Source: Fen-1231 sp035286465 | GTDB lineage: Bacteria; Gemmatimonadota; Gemmatimonadetes; Gemmatimonadales; Gemmatimonadaceae | Reading direction: 5' to 3' | NCBI GenBank assembly: GCA_035286465.1 | Contig: DATEDF010000085.1 | Span: forward strand, 8,569-72,568 | DNA length: 64,000 nucleotides | In this document: piece by piece, positions 41,950 to 50,625 of the stretch | Position numbering within the stretch: position 1 is the first letter of the stretch | Layout of the letters: each line of letters starts with the position of its first letter | Notes under the pieces: generated by a model | What the model saw: the letters and a program-made list of their open reading frames with translations, nothing else | Database searches by the model: none | What the model was told of the DNA's origin: nothing | Position numbers and translations under genes: made by a program

Positions 41950-43866
41950 ATGACCACCGCCGCCGCCCCGACGGTCGCGCCTGCAGAGGCCGCGTCGTAC
42001 GCGCCATCGGGCATCTGGAGCTGGATCACCACCGTAGATCACAAGCGCGTCGGCGCGCTCTACCTCTACAGCGCGCTCGCCTTCTTCATCATTGGCGGCC
42101 TCGAGGCCGCGCTGATGCGCTGGCAGCTCGCGCGACCCAACCAGCAGATCGTCTCGGCCGAGTTCTACAACCAGCTCTTCACGATGCACGGCACGACGAT
42201 GGTCTTCCTCGTCATCATGCCGCTCTCGGCCGCGTTCTTCAATTACCTGATCCCGCTCCAGATCGGGGCCCGCGACGTCGCGTTCCCGCGGCTGAACGCA
42301 TTCAGCTACTGGGTCTTCCTGGCCGGCGGTCTCTTCCTCACCGTCCCGATCTTCTTCAACGTCGCGCCGAATGCCGGGTGGTTCGGCTACGCGCCGCTCA
42401 CCACGCGCCCCTTCTCCCCCGGGCTCAACATCGACTTCTGGGTGATGGGGCTCCAGATCCTCGGCGTGAGCTCGCTCGCCGCCGCGTTCAACTTCATCAC
42501 GACGATCATCAACATGCGCGCCCCGGGGATGACCCTGATGCGCATGCCGATCTTCACGTGGATGTCGTTCGTCGTGATGTTCCTGCTGATCCTCGCCTTC
42601 CCCGTCATCACGATCGCGCTGGTGTTCCTGCTCTTCGACCGCTTCTTCGACACCACCTTCTACAGCATCGCCGCGAACGCCGACCCGCTCCTCTGGCAGC
42701 ATCTCTTCTGGATCTTCGGCCATCCCGAGGTCTACATCCTGATTCTCCCGGCCTTCGGGCTCGTGTCGGAGATTCTCCCGACGTACTCGAAGAAGCCGCT
42801 CTTCGGCTACAACGTGATGGTGTACTCGGGGATCATGATCGGCTTCCTCGGTTTCGGCGTGTGGGCCCATCACATGTTCGCGGTGGGAATGGGCGCGGTG
42901 GCCGACACGATCTTCGCGCTCACGACGATGCTCATCGGCATCCCGACCGGCGTGAAGATCTTCAACTGGGTCGCGACGATGTGGGGCGGCCAGCTCCGCT
43001 TCACGACCGCGATGAAGTTCGGCATCGGCCTGGTCGCGATGTTCACCATCGGCGGCATCTCGGGCGTGATGCACTCGTCCCCGCCGTCCGACCTGCAGCA
43101 GAGCGACACCTACTTCATCGTCGCGCACTTCCACTACGTGCTGTTCGGCGGCTCGATCATGGGGATCTTCGGCGGCCTCTATCACTACTACCCGAAGCTC
43201 ACGGGCCGCTACATGAGCGAGACGCTCGGCAACTGGCACTTCTGGCTCAACTTCATCGGGATGAACCTGACCTTCTTCCCGATGCACTATGCCGGCATGC
43301 TCGGCATGCCGCGCCGCATCTACACGTACGACAGCGGCCAGGGGTGGGACACGTTCAACCTGATGTCGTCCGTCGGCACGGCGCTGCTCGTCGTCTCGTC
43401 GGCCATCTTCGCGGTGAACTTCATCCGGAGCCGAAAGCGCGGCGCCGTGGCGCCCAACGACGCGTGGGGCGCGGGCACGCTCGAGTGGTCCATTCCCTCA
43501 CCGCCGCCCGAGTACAACTTCGCCGAAATCCCCGTGGTGACGTCGCGCTATCCGCTGTGGGATCTCAAGGCCCCGGAGAAGACCGCGGGCATCACCCACT
43601 CCGCGCCCGACGAGCTGGTCATCACGGCGTCGCACGCCGTGCCGGTGCACGAGGAGACGAAGCGCACCACGGCGAAGGCGCTGGGCATCCCGATGCCCGT
43701 CCCCACCGCCAAGCCGGCCGTCGCCGCGCTCGGGCTCCTCATCGGCTTCACCGGGCTCCTGTACCTGCACATCGGTGACCAGCGGGTCGCCATCGCCGTC
43801 GCGGTGGGTGGCGTCGCGCTCTTCGTCGGCGCCCTCTACGCCTGGCTCACCTCCCCGCTCGAGTAG
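41950..43866 (+). CDS. coxA: Cytochrome c oxidase subunit I
   Basis: A 638-residue proton-pumping haem-copper core with 12 or more membrane helices. Key motifs are WIFGHPEVYILILPAFG (CuB His and cross-linked Tyr, about 255-265), WAHHMFAVG (CuB His pair), and the haem ligand motif IVAHFHYVLFGG. The helix VI tyrosine and helix VIII KFG region mark an A-type oxidase. The C-terminus extends by two helices and a cytoplasmic tail. It starts 19 bases after coxB. Confidence 0.97.
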   Translation: MTTAAAPTVAPAEAASYAPSGIWSWITTVDHKRVGALYLYSALAFFIIGGLEAALMRWQLARPNQQIVSAEFYNQLFTMHGTTMVFLVIMPLSAAFFNYLIPLQIGARDVAFPRLNAFSYWVFLAGGLFLTVPIFFNVAPNAGWFGYAPLTTRPFSPGLNIDFWVMGLQILGVSSLAAAFNFITTIINMRAPGMTLMRMPIFTWMSFVVMFLLILAFPVITIALVFLLFDRFFDTTFYSIAANADPLLWQHLFWIFGHPEVYILILPAFGLVSEILPTYSKKPLFGYNVMVYSGIMIGFLGFGVWAHHMFAVGMGAVADTIFALTTMLIGIPTGVKIFNWVATMWGGQLRFTTAMKFGIGLVAMFTIGGISGVMHSSPPSDLQQSDTYFIVAHFHYVLFGGSIMGIFGGLYHYYPKLTGRYMSETLGNWHFWLNFIGMNLTFFPMHYAGMLGMPRRIYTYDSGQGWDTFNLMSSVGTALLVVSSAIFAVNFIRSRKRGAVAPNDAWGAGTLEWSIPSPPPEYNFAEIPVVTSRYPLWDLKAPEKTAGITHSAPDELVITASHAVPVHEETKRTTAKALGIPMPVPTAKPAVAALGLLIGFTGLLYLHIGDQRVAIAVAVGGVALFVGALYAWLTSPLE

Positions 43867-43890
43867 GCCCGAAGACCGGAGACGATTCCC

Positions 43891-44622
43891 TTGGCCACCG
43901 CCGTCGCCCACGAACCGCACGGGCCGCCCGTGCACGCACACCATACCAGCACCGGCCTCGACCACCGGAAGATCGCGATCTGGGCCTTCATCGGCTCGGA
44001 GTGCATGCTCTTCGCCTCGCTCATCTCGACCTATCTGGCCTACAAGGGGCGCTCCGTCGTCGGGCCCTACCCGCACGAGTGGTGGTGCAGGGCCACGGGC
44101 GCGATCGCGGAGAAACGGGAGCTCCTCGCCTCCTGTGCGCCGGACCAGATCGTCCGGCCGATCCTGAACATCCCCGTCACCTCGCAGTCCACGTTCGTGC
44201 TGCTGATGTCGTCGCTCGCGATGGTGCTCGCGCTCGCCGCGGTGGAGAACCGGGACAGGCCGAAGCCCGCGACGCTCACGCTCGGTCACCGGATCCTCGG
44301 CTCTTCGCGCCTCTGGCTCGGGATGACGGCGCTGATGGGCGCGACCTTCCTCGGCTACCAGGCGTTCGAGTTCACGTCGTTCGTGCACGAGGGGCTGACG
44401 ATCAAGACCAACCTCTTCGGGTCGTCGTTCTTCACGCTCACCGGGACGCACGGCACGCACGTGACGGTCGGCGTGCTCTGGCTGCTCACGCTGCTCGCCA
44501 TTGACTTCAAGCGCGGACTCACGACGAAGGACACGCTCCTCGTGGATATCTGCGCGCTCTACTGGCACTTCGTGGACGTCGTCTGGATCGCGATCTTCAC
44601 GCTCGTCTATCTCATCCGGTAG
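43891..44622 (+). CDS. coxC: Cytochrome c oxidase subunit III
   Basis: A 243-residue membrane subunit. HHTSTGLDHRKIAIWAFIGSECMLFASLISTYLAYKG opens the family fold, LGYQAFEFTSFVHEGL is the middle signature, and LTGTHGTHVTVGVLWLLTLL with YWHFVDVVWIAIFTLVYLIR is the conserved end. It uses a TTG start at 43891 with GGAG about 9 bases upstream; no better start is available. It supports subunit I stability and oxygen access. Confidence 0.95.
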   Translation: MATAVAHEPHGPPVHAHHTSTGLDHRKIAIWAFIGSECMLFASLISTYLAYKGRSVVGPYPHEWWCRATGAIAEKRELLASCAPDQIVRPILNIPVTSQSTFVLLMSSLAMVLALAAVENRDRPKPATLTLGHRILGSSRLWLGMTALMGATFLGYQAFEFTSFVHEGLTIKTNLFGSSFFTLTGTHGTHVTVGVLWLLTLLAIDFKRGLTTKDTLLVDICALYWHFVDVVWIAIFTLVYLIR

Positions 44623-44632
44623 GACACTGACC

Positions 44633-44965
44633 ATGAGCGAGCACGCCGCCCACCCGGTTTCCGCCGATCACGCGCACGCGCACCCCACGTGGAAGGAGTA
44701 CAAGTGGGTGGCGCTCTGGCTGACGGTCATCACCGTGGTCGAGGTCTGGCTCTACTACATCCCCGCGTTCGTCGCGACGCCGTACTTCGTCCCGACACTG
44801 CTGGTGCTCTCAGCGAGCAAGTTCGCGATCGTCGTGATGTTCTACATGCACCTCAAGTACGATCACAAGATCTTCCGGGCGCTCTTCACGGGGCCGCTCG
44901 TCGTCGCGGTCTCGACGCTCGTCGCGCTGATGTTCCTCTTTTCGCAGCTGCACATCGCATTCTGA
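44633..44965 (+). CDS. Cytochrome c oxidase subunit IV (prokaryotic small subunit)
   Basis: A 110-residue protein with three predicted membrane helices (WVALWLTVITVVEVWLYYI, VPTLLVLSASKFAIVVMFYMHL, LFTGPLVVAVSTLVALMFLF). The KFAIVVMFYMHLKYD stretch is typical of the CyoD/COX4-prokaryotic family. It begins 10 bases after coxC and closes the structural part of the operon. The His-rich N-terminus (HAAHPVSADHAHAHP) is unusual and may bind metal. Confidence 0.88.
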   Translation: MSEHAAHPVSADHAHAHPTWKEYKWVALWLTVITVVEVWLYYIPAFVATPYFVPTLLVLSASKFAIVVMFYMHLKYDHKIFRALFTGPLVVAVSTLVALMFLFSQLHIAF

Positions 44966-44986
44966 GGGCGCGCGGCGGAGGAACTG

Positions 44987-45160
44987 CTTCACCACGGGGC
45001 ACCGCTTCACCACGGAGACACGGAGTAGCACGGAGGGCCACGGAGGAATGCTTTGGGGGAACGATAGTCCGCGTCCGCGCTGTCGTTCCCCCATTTCAGT
45101 CTCCGTGGCCCTCCGTGGAACTCTGTGCCTCCGTGGTGAGATTCTGTGTCTCCGTGGTGA
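44987..45160. repeat. Long imperfect palindrome with CACGGAG words
   Basis: A roughly 174-base palindrome. CACGGAG/CTCCGTG words of 7-10 base spacing form the outer arms (for example 45029-45045 pairs perfectly, 17 of 17, with 45101-45117). The core is an 11-bp stem 45054-45064 / 45083-45093. It lies between the oxidase subunits and the ctaG-like gene and ends 6 bases before ATG 45167. Confidence 0.88.
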
Positions 45161-45166
45161 GCTGTT

Positions 45167-46108
45167 ATGACGACCCCTGCAGCGAGCGCGGCAGCCTTCA
45201 TTAGATTCCCGGCGATGTTCGCCGCCGCTGGCGTCTTCGCCCTCCTCCACCCGGCCGCGCGAATCGGGTGGCGCGACTTCTCGGTGCACTGGAGCACCGT
45301 GATCGGCATTGGCGCGCTCTGGGCACTGTACGAGTGGCGCGCGCGCGTGCACCGGCCGGGCGGCGCGGGCGGCACGGGCGGCGCGAGCGCCGTGGCGCAG
45401 CCGGGGGAGGTCCAGGTCGCGCAGCGCGCCGCGTTCACGGGCGGGCTCTTCGTCCTCTTCCTCTCGCTCAACGGCCCGCTGCACGACCTCAGCGACTACT
45501 ATCTCTTCAGCGCCCACATGGTGCAGCACCTGGTGCTCGCGCTCGTCGTGGCGCCGCTCCTCCTCGTGGGGACGCCCGGGTGGATGCTGCGGCCCGCCCT
45601 CCGCGTGCGCTGGATCGCCGCGCCCGCCCGGCGGGTGACGGGCGCCAGGGCCGCCTTCGCGATCTTCAACGTCGTGGTCGCGGCCTGGCACGTCCCGGAG
45701 CTCTACAACACGGCGATGGCCCATCACCCCGTGCACATCGCCCAGCATCTGACCATGCTCGTGAGCGCCACGCTGATGTGGTGGCCGCTCCTCTCCCCGC
45801 TCCCGGAGTTGCCGCGGCTCTCCTATCCGGGCCAGATGCTGTACGCGTTCCTGATGAGCATCCCGATGTCCATCGTCGCGATCTACGTGGCGCTTGCGGA
45901 CCACGTGCTCTACCCGGCCTACAGCGCGGCGCCGCGCCTCTGGGGGATCACGCCCCTCGCGGACCAGCAGATCGGCGGGCTCATCATGTGGGTGCCGGGA
46001 GGACTGTTCTTCTTCCTCGTGATGTCCGTCGTGTTCTACCGGTGGTCCCGGAGCGGCGCCGACGATCGCGCCGGCGCGCAGGTCGCCGCGGCGGGGACCG
46101 CGCGGTGA
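45167..46108 (+). CDS. ctaG: CtaG-type cytochrome c oxidase assembly factor (caa3 family)
   Basis: A 313-residue polytopic membrane protein of the Bacillus-type CtaG family (not the Cox11 type). HMVQHLVLALVVAPLLLVGTP and HHPVHIAQHLTMLVSATLMWWPLL contain paired histidines in helices, and PMSIVAIYVALADHVLYP and DQQIGGLIMWVPGGL follow. It assists caa3 maturation, probably in copper handling. ATG 45167 follows the palindrome; an internal ATG at 45215 (MFAAAGVFALL) would also give a membrane start. A Gly/Ala loop (GGAGGTGGAS) sits after helix 2. Confidence 0.88.
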   Translation: MTTPAASAAAFIRFPAMFAAAGVFALLHPAARIGWRDFSVHWSTVIGIGALWALYEWRARVHRPGGAGGTGGASAVAQPGEVQVAQRAAFTGGLFVLFLSLNGPLHDLSDYYLFSAHMVQHLVLALVVAPLLLVGTPGWMLRPALRVRWIAAPARRVTGARAAFAIFNVVVAAWHVPELYNTAMAHHPVHIAQHLTMLVSATLMWWPLLSPLPELPRLSYPGQMLYAFLMSIPMSIVAIYVALADHVLYPAYSAAPRLWGITPLADQQIGGLIMWVPGGLFFFLVMSVVFYRWSRSGADDRAGAQVAAAGTAR

Positions 46109-47256
46109 CGGCCGCCGCCCCCGCCCGCGAGCGTCTCGTTGCGCTCGACGTCTTCCGCGGGCTCACCGTCGCCGGCATGCTGCTCGTCAACGACCCCGGC
46201 TCCTGGAGCGCGATCTACCCGCCGCTCGGGCACGCGCCGTGGCACGGCTGGACGCCGACCGACCTCATCTTCCCGTTCTTCCTCTTCATCGTCGGCGTCA
46301 CCACGCACCTCTCGCTCTCCTCACGGCGCGCGCGCGGCGCCGACGACGGCGCGATCGTGCGGCAGATCCTCCGCCGCGGCGCGCTCATCGTGCTCTTCGG
46401 GCTGCTCGTGCACACATTCCCCTACTATCCGCTCACGCGATTCACGGCGATTCGCATCCCGGGCGTGCTCCAGCGCATCGGCGTCGCCTACGCCTGCGCG
46501 GCGCTCCTGACGCTCAGGGGCTCGCTCAAGCGCCAGGTGGGGATCGCCGTCGTGCTGCTCTACGGCTACTGGTTCGCGATGACGCTGCTCCCGGTGCCGG
46601 GCGCGATGGGCGGCATCGGCGCGAACCTGCTCGACGCGCCCGCGCGGACGCTCGCGGCGTGGCTCGACCGGTTCCTCCTCGACGGACATCTCTGGGCCAG
46701 CTCGAAGACGTGGGACCCGGAGGGACCGCTCAGCACCATCCCGGCGATCGGCACGGTGATGCTCGGCGTCTTCGCCGGCCGGTGGATCGCCTCGGCGCGC
46801 TCCCTCGAGGAACGGCTGAACGGGCTCTTCGCCGCCGGCGCCCTCGCGATGACGCTCGGGCTGATGTGGCACTGGTCGTTCCCGATCAACAAGAGCCTCT
46901 GGACCAGCTCCTACGTGCTCTTCACCGCGGGCATGGCGTGCGTCGCCATCGCGACGATCAGCTGGCTGATTGACCGGCGGGGCGTGACCCGGTGGACCCG
47001 CCCGCTCGTCATATATGGGATGAACCCGATCATCGCCTTCGTCGGCTCGGGGGTGATGGCGCGATTGATCTACTCGCTCTGGAAGGTGGATTTCCACGGG
47101 AAGCCGACCGCGGTGCAGGCGGTGGTGTACGAGACGGTGTTCCGTCCGTGGCTCGACGCGCGCAACGCCTCGCTCGCCTTCGCCGTATCTTTCGTGCTCT
47201 TCTGGTACATCGTGCTCTGGGCGCTCTGGCGCCGCAACGTCTTCTTCAAGGTCTGA
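46105..47256 (+). CDS. Membrane acyltransferase-like protein (heparan-alpha-glucosaminide N-acetyltransferase group)
   Basis: A 383-residue protein with about ten membrane helices. The signature is at the N-terminus: RLVALDVFRGLTVAGMLLVNDPGSW and GWTPTDLIFPFFLFIVGV, typical of the DUF1624/DUF5009 family related to lysosomal HGSNAT. PGVLQRIGVAYACAALL and the C-terminal PLVIYGMNPIIAFVGSG are also conserved. Bacterial members are thought to move acetyl groups across the membrane to cell-wall sugars. The GTG at 46105 overlaps the ctaG stop (GTGA). It is followed by a cell-wall peptidase. Confidence 0.85.
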   Translation: MTAAAPARERLVALDVFRGLTVAGMLLVNDPGSWSAIYPPLGHAPWHGWTPTDLIFPFFLFIVGVTTHLSLSSRRARGADDGAIVRQILRRGALIVLFGLLVHTFPYYPLTRFTAIRIPGVLQRIGVAYACAALLTLRGSLKRQVGIAVVLLYGYWFAMTLLPVPGAMGGIGANLLDAPARTLAAWLDRFLLDGHLWASSKTWDPEGPLSTIPAIGTVMLGVFAGRWIASARSLEERLNGLFAAGALAMTLGLMWHWSFPINKSLWTSSYVLFTAGMACVAIATISWLIDRRGVTRWTRPLVIYGMNPIIAFVGSGVMARLIYSLWKVDFHGKPTAVQAVVYETVFRPWLDARNASLAFAVSFVLFWYIVLWALWRRNVFFKV

Positions 47257-47261
47257 ATCGC

Positions 47262-48758
47262 GTGCTTGTCCCGTCGCTGCTCGTCGCGCTCCTGCCGCTC
47301 TCGGCCGCCGCCCTCCCCGCGCCCCAGTACCCGGAGATGCGGAGCGTGGCGCGTGCGACGCCGCCGGCCGCGAAACCGATGTCGAAGCGCGCGGGGGTGG
47401 AGCGGCTCGTGGCCGATCTCAAGGCGGCGCTCGCGCGCACGCGGCGCAACGGATCGTGGGGCGTGCTCGTGGTGTCGCTCTCGCACGGCGACACGCTCTT
47501 CGGCAGGAATCCCGACCGGCAGTTCCTCCCGGCGTCCACGATGAAGCTCTTCACCTCGGCCGTGGCGCTCGACCGGTTCGGCCCGGAGGGGCGCTTCGAG
47601 ACGGCCGTGCTGCGCGCGGGCGCGCTCGGCACGGACGGCGTGCTGCGCGGGGACCTCGTGCTCCGCGGCGCCGGCGACCCCACGCTCTCGGGCAGGCCCG
47701 CCGACGGCGCCGCCGAGCCGCCGATGGCGACGCTCGCGCGGCTGGTCGCCGGCGCGGGAATCACGCGCGTCACCGGCGCGATCATCGGCGACGCCTCGGC
47801 GTTCGACGACGCGGCCGTGCCCGACGGGTGGAAGGCGCAGTACCTGCGCTCGCCGTACGCGGCGCGCGTCTCGGCGCTCTCGTTCAACGAGAACCGGATC
47901 CGGGTCGCCGTGCGGCCGGCCGGCCTGCGCGCCGCCGTCACGATCGAGCCCTCGATGAGCGGCGTGGCCGTGTCGAACGAGGTGCGCGTGGCGCGCGGGT
48001 CGCGCGCCGCTCGCGTGGCCGTGCACGAGGACTCCGCGGGGCGCCTGCGCCTGACCGGCTGGATCGGCGCGCTGAGCCGCACACGCGTCTCCGACGTCGT
48101 GGTCGAGCATCCCGAACTCTTCGCGGCGGGCGCGCTCCGCGCGGCGCTCGCCGAACTCGGCGTGCTGGTGGACGGCCCCGCGCGCGCGGGCCAGGCGCCC
48201 GCCGACGCCGTGCCCGTCGCCGCGCTCGAGTCGCCCCCGCTCGGCCGGATCATCGCGCAGATGAACGGCGAGAGCAACAACCACTTCGCCGAACTGCTCT
48301 TCCGCGACGCCGCGCGCGACGTGGGCGTCGCGGGGTCCGCCGAAAACGCGAACGTCCTGCTCCGGCGCTTCCTGTACGAGAAGGCGAACGTGCCGCCGAC
48401 GATGGTCTTCGCCGCCGACGGCAGCGGCCTCTCCATACTCGACCGCGTGACACCGCGCGCGATGGTGCACCTGCTCGACTATGTGCGGCGCGCGCCGTGG
48501 GGACCGGTGCTCGAGCAGTCGCTGCCGGTGGCCGGCGAGACGGAGACGCTGAGAAACCGGATGCGCGGCACGCCCGCCAGCGGGAACCTGCGAGGAAAGA
48601 CGGGAACGACGAGCGCCGTCGCGTCGCTCGGCGGGTACGTGACCGCGCGGAACGGCGAGCAGCTCGCCTTCGCCTTCATCTACAACGGCGGCTACCGCCT
48701 GCGCGCGCGCAACGTGATTGACGCGATGGGCGCGGCGCTGGCGCGCTTCACCCGCTAG
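47262..48758 (+). CDS. dacB: D-alanyl-D-alanine carboxypeptidase/endopeptidase, PBP4 (DacB) family
   Basis: A 498-residue periplasmic peptidoglycan hydrolase of peptidase family S13. Active-site motifs are PASTMK (SxxK, Ser near 90), ESNNH (SxN, near 336) and GKTGTT (KTG, near 445). The inserted domains between SxxK and SxN are present, with LVLRGAGDPTLSG typical of PBP4. The signal peptide is LVPSLLVALLPLSAAALPA. GTG 47262 is just after the upstream stop. The 3' end overlaps the convergent GMC gene by 11 bases. Confidence 0.92.
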   Translation: MLVPSLLVALLPLSAAALPAPQYPEMRSVARATPPAAKPMSKRAGVERLVADLKAALARTRRNGSWGVLVVSLSHGDTLFGRNPDRQFLPASTMKLFTSAVALDRFGPEGRFETAVLRAGALGTDGVLRGDLVLRGAGDPTLSGRPADGAAEPPMATLARLVAGAGITRVTGAIIGDASAFDDAAVPDGWKAQYLRSPYAARVSALSFNENRIRVAVRPAGLRAAVTIEPSMSGVAVSNEVRVARGSRAARVAVHEDSAGRLRLTGWIGALSRTRVSDVVVEHPELFAAGALRAALAELGVLVDGPARAGQAPADAVPVAALESPPLGRIIAQMNGESNNHFAELLFRDAARDVGVAGSAENANVLLRRFLYEKANVPPTMVFAADGSGLSILDRVTPRAMVHLLDYVRRAPWGPVLEQSLPVAGETETLRNRMRGTPASGNLRGKTGTTSAVASLGGYVTARNGEQLAFAFIYNGGYRLRARNVIDAMGAALARFTR

Positions 48759-50625
48759 GCTTCGCTCCGCTCTTCCCGAGCTGCGTGATCCGGTCGGCCG
48801 CCCGGAACGCGAGCGCCTGAATCGTCATCGTCGGCTGGCCGCGTCCCGACGTCACGAAGTTGCTCCCGTCCACCACGAACAGGTTCGAGATGTCGTGCAC
48901 GCGGTGATCGGCGTCCACGACCGACGTCCGCGGATCCTTCCCCATCCGGCACGTGCCAAGCAGGTGGACGCCGCCGCCCGGCGCTCCGCCGCCACCGCCG
49001 CCACCGCCGCCGCGCCCGCGACCACGGCCGCCGCCCGCGGCGCCCGCACCGCCCGCGCCGCCCTGCGCGCCGGCCCCGCCCCCACGGCCGCCGCGACCAG
49101 CGGCGCCACCCTCGCCTGCCGCCGCGACCGTGGTTCCTTCGGGCGTCGCCGCGGCCCCGAATGCCGGCTGCCCAAACACCTCGAGCGCACCCGCCGCCTC
49201 GAGCAGCTCACGTGATCGCGCCTGGAACCACGCGTTCAGGCGCGTGTCGTTCGTGTGGGTCCGGTAGGTCAGCCGCGGCACGGGAAGACCCCAGGCGTCC
49301 TTCTCCGTCGGGTCGAGATCCATCCGATTCGAGTGCGCGGGGAGCGAGCTCGTGTGCCCGTACGACGTGAGCTGCTTCGAGAACGCATCCCGCAGGTTGC
49401 GCTTCCACTCGCGCCCCCAGCGCGGCCCGTTGCCGAGCGCGCCCACTCCGCGCATCGGCGTCGTCGGGCTGCGGAAATCGAATCCCCCGCCGCCGTAGAG
49501 GCCGAGCGACTTCGGCAGCTCGAACGGGTCCCACACGACGCGCGTCACCACGGGGCCCTTCCAGCCGTTGATCTCGTGCTCGAAGAGCGCTCGCGCGTTC
49601 CCGGCGCCGTTGAACATGATGTTGCGGCCCAACAGGTCGTTCGCGTTGCCCAGCCCGCGCGGGTGCGCGCTGTTCGCCGACATCAGGAGCAGCTTCACCG
49701 ACTCCACGCCGTTCGCCGAAAGCACCACCGCCTTTGCGCGCTGGAAGATTTCCTTCCGGTCCTTGTCGAAGTAGACGACGCCCGTGGCGCGGCCGTTCGG
49801 GCCCACCTCGACCTTGCGCGCGTAGCTGAGCGTGCGCACCTCGCAACGGCCCGTCGCCACCGCTTCCGGGATCACCGACACGAGCGTACTCGACTTCGCG
49901 CCCCACTCGCACCCGAATCCGGTGCACCATCCGCAGAACATGCACTCGGAGCGGCCTCGGTATCGTTTCGACAGGATCGCCATCGGCGCCGGCCACGCGT
50001 GATACCCGAGCTTCTTCGCGGCACGCTCGAGGAGCACGCCCGTGGACATCGGCGCGAGCGGCCCCATCGGGAACGGCCTGCTGCGCGGCGGCTCGAACGG
50101 GTTCCCCGCGAGCCCCGAGACGCCGATCTCCCACTCGACCTTCGTGTAGTAGGGCTCGAGATCCGCGTACGTGATGGGCCAGTCGGCGACGCTCGAGCCG
50201 TCCGGCACGCCGAAGCGCGAGGCCTGCTCGAACTCGAGTTCCGGGAAGCGCCAGTAGTTCGCGGCGAAGTGCACGCTCCCGCCGCCCACCACGCGGCCGT
50301 ACCCGAACCATCCCCGCCTGACGGCCGTCTCCGACTCCGTGGCGCGGACCGTGCCGGGCTGGAGGTCGTGGTCCTTCGTGAGGGCGTTCAGTTCGCCGGT
50401 CCAGATCTCGTCGTGCTTGAACTTCTCCTCCCCGAGCCAGGGCCCCTGCTCGAGGACGACGACGGAGAAGCCCGCGCGCGCGAGTTCGCGCGCCATCACG
50501 CCTCCGGCCGGGCCGGTGCCAACGACGACGAAGTCCACTTCGTCCGACGGCCGGTACCGCTTCATCTGCGACGGTTCGCCCTGTCCCGCGGCCACGTGCG
50601 TGTGCGGATGGTCGTGCACGGTCAC
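48748..50625 (-). CDS. GMC-family FAD oxidoreductase (copy 1) with Gly/Arg insertion
   Basis: A 625-residue flavoprotein dehydrogenase. VDFVVVGTGPAGGVMARELARAG (about 30-50) binds FAD. VVGGGSVHFAANYWRFP and the C-terminal GVHLLGTCRMGKDPRTSVVD...NLFVVDGSNFVTSGRGQPTMTIQALA are family motifs. Four cysteines (CMFCGWCTGFGC, near 228) resemble the iron-sulphur site of FAD-dependent glucose dehydrogenase. Residues about 495-551 are a pure Gly/Ala/Arg insertion absent from copy 2. The GTG at 50625 overlaps the copy-2 stop (GTGA). Electron acceptor is probably a cytochrome c not encoded here. Confidence 0.9.
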   Translation of the reverse strand: MTVHDHPHTHVAAGQGEPSQMKRYRPSDEVDFVVVGTGPAGGVMARELARAGFSVVVLEQGPWLGEEKFKHDEIWTGELNALTKDHDLQPGTVRATESETAVRRGWFGYGRVVGGGSVHFAANYWRFPELEFEQASRFGVPDGSSVADWPITYADLEPYYTKVEWEIGVSGLAGNPFEPPRSRPFPMGPLAPMSTGVLLERAAKKLGYHAWPAPMAILSKRYRGRSECMFCGWCTGFGCEWGAKSSTLVSVIPEAVATGRCEVRTLSYARKVEVGPNGRATGVVYFDKDRKEIFQRAKAVVLSANGVESVKLLLMSANSAHPRGLGNANDLLGRNIMFNGAGNARALFEHEINGWKGPVVTRVVWDPFELPKSLGLYGGGGFDFRSPTTPMRGVGALGNGPRWGREWKRNLRDAFSKQLTSYGHTSSLPAHSNRMDLDPTEKDAWGLPVPRLTYRTHTNDTRLNAWFQARSRELLEAAGALEVFGQPAFGAAATPEGTTVAAAGEGGAAGRGGRGGGAGAQGGAGGAGAAGGGRGRGRGGGGGGGGGAPGGGVHLLGTCRMGKDPRTSVVDADHRVHDISNLFVVDGSNFVTSGRGQPTMTIQALAFRAADRITQLGKSGAKPSG

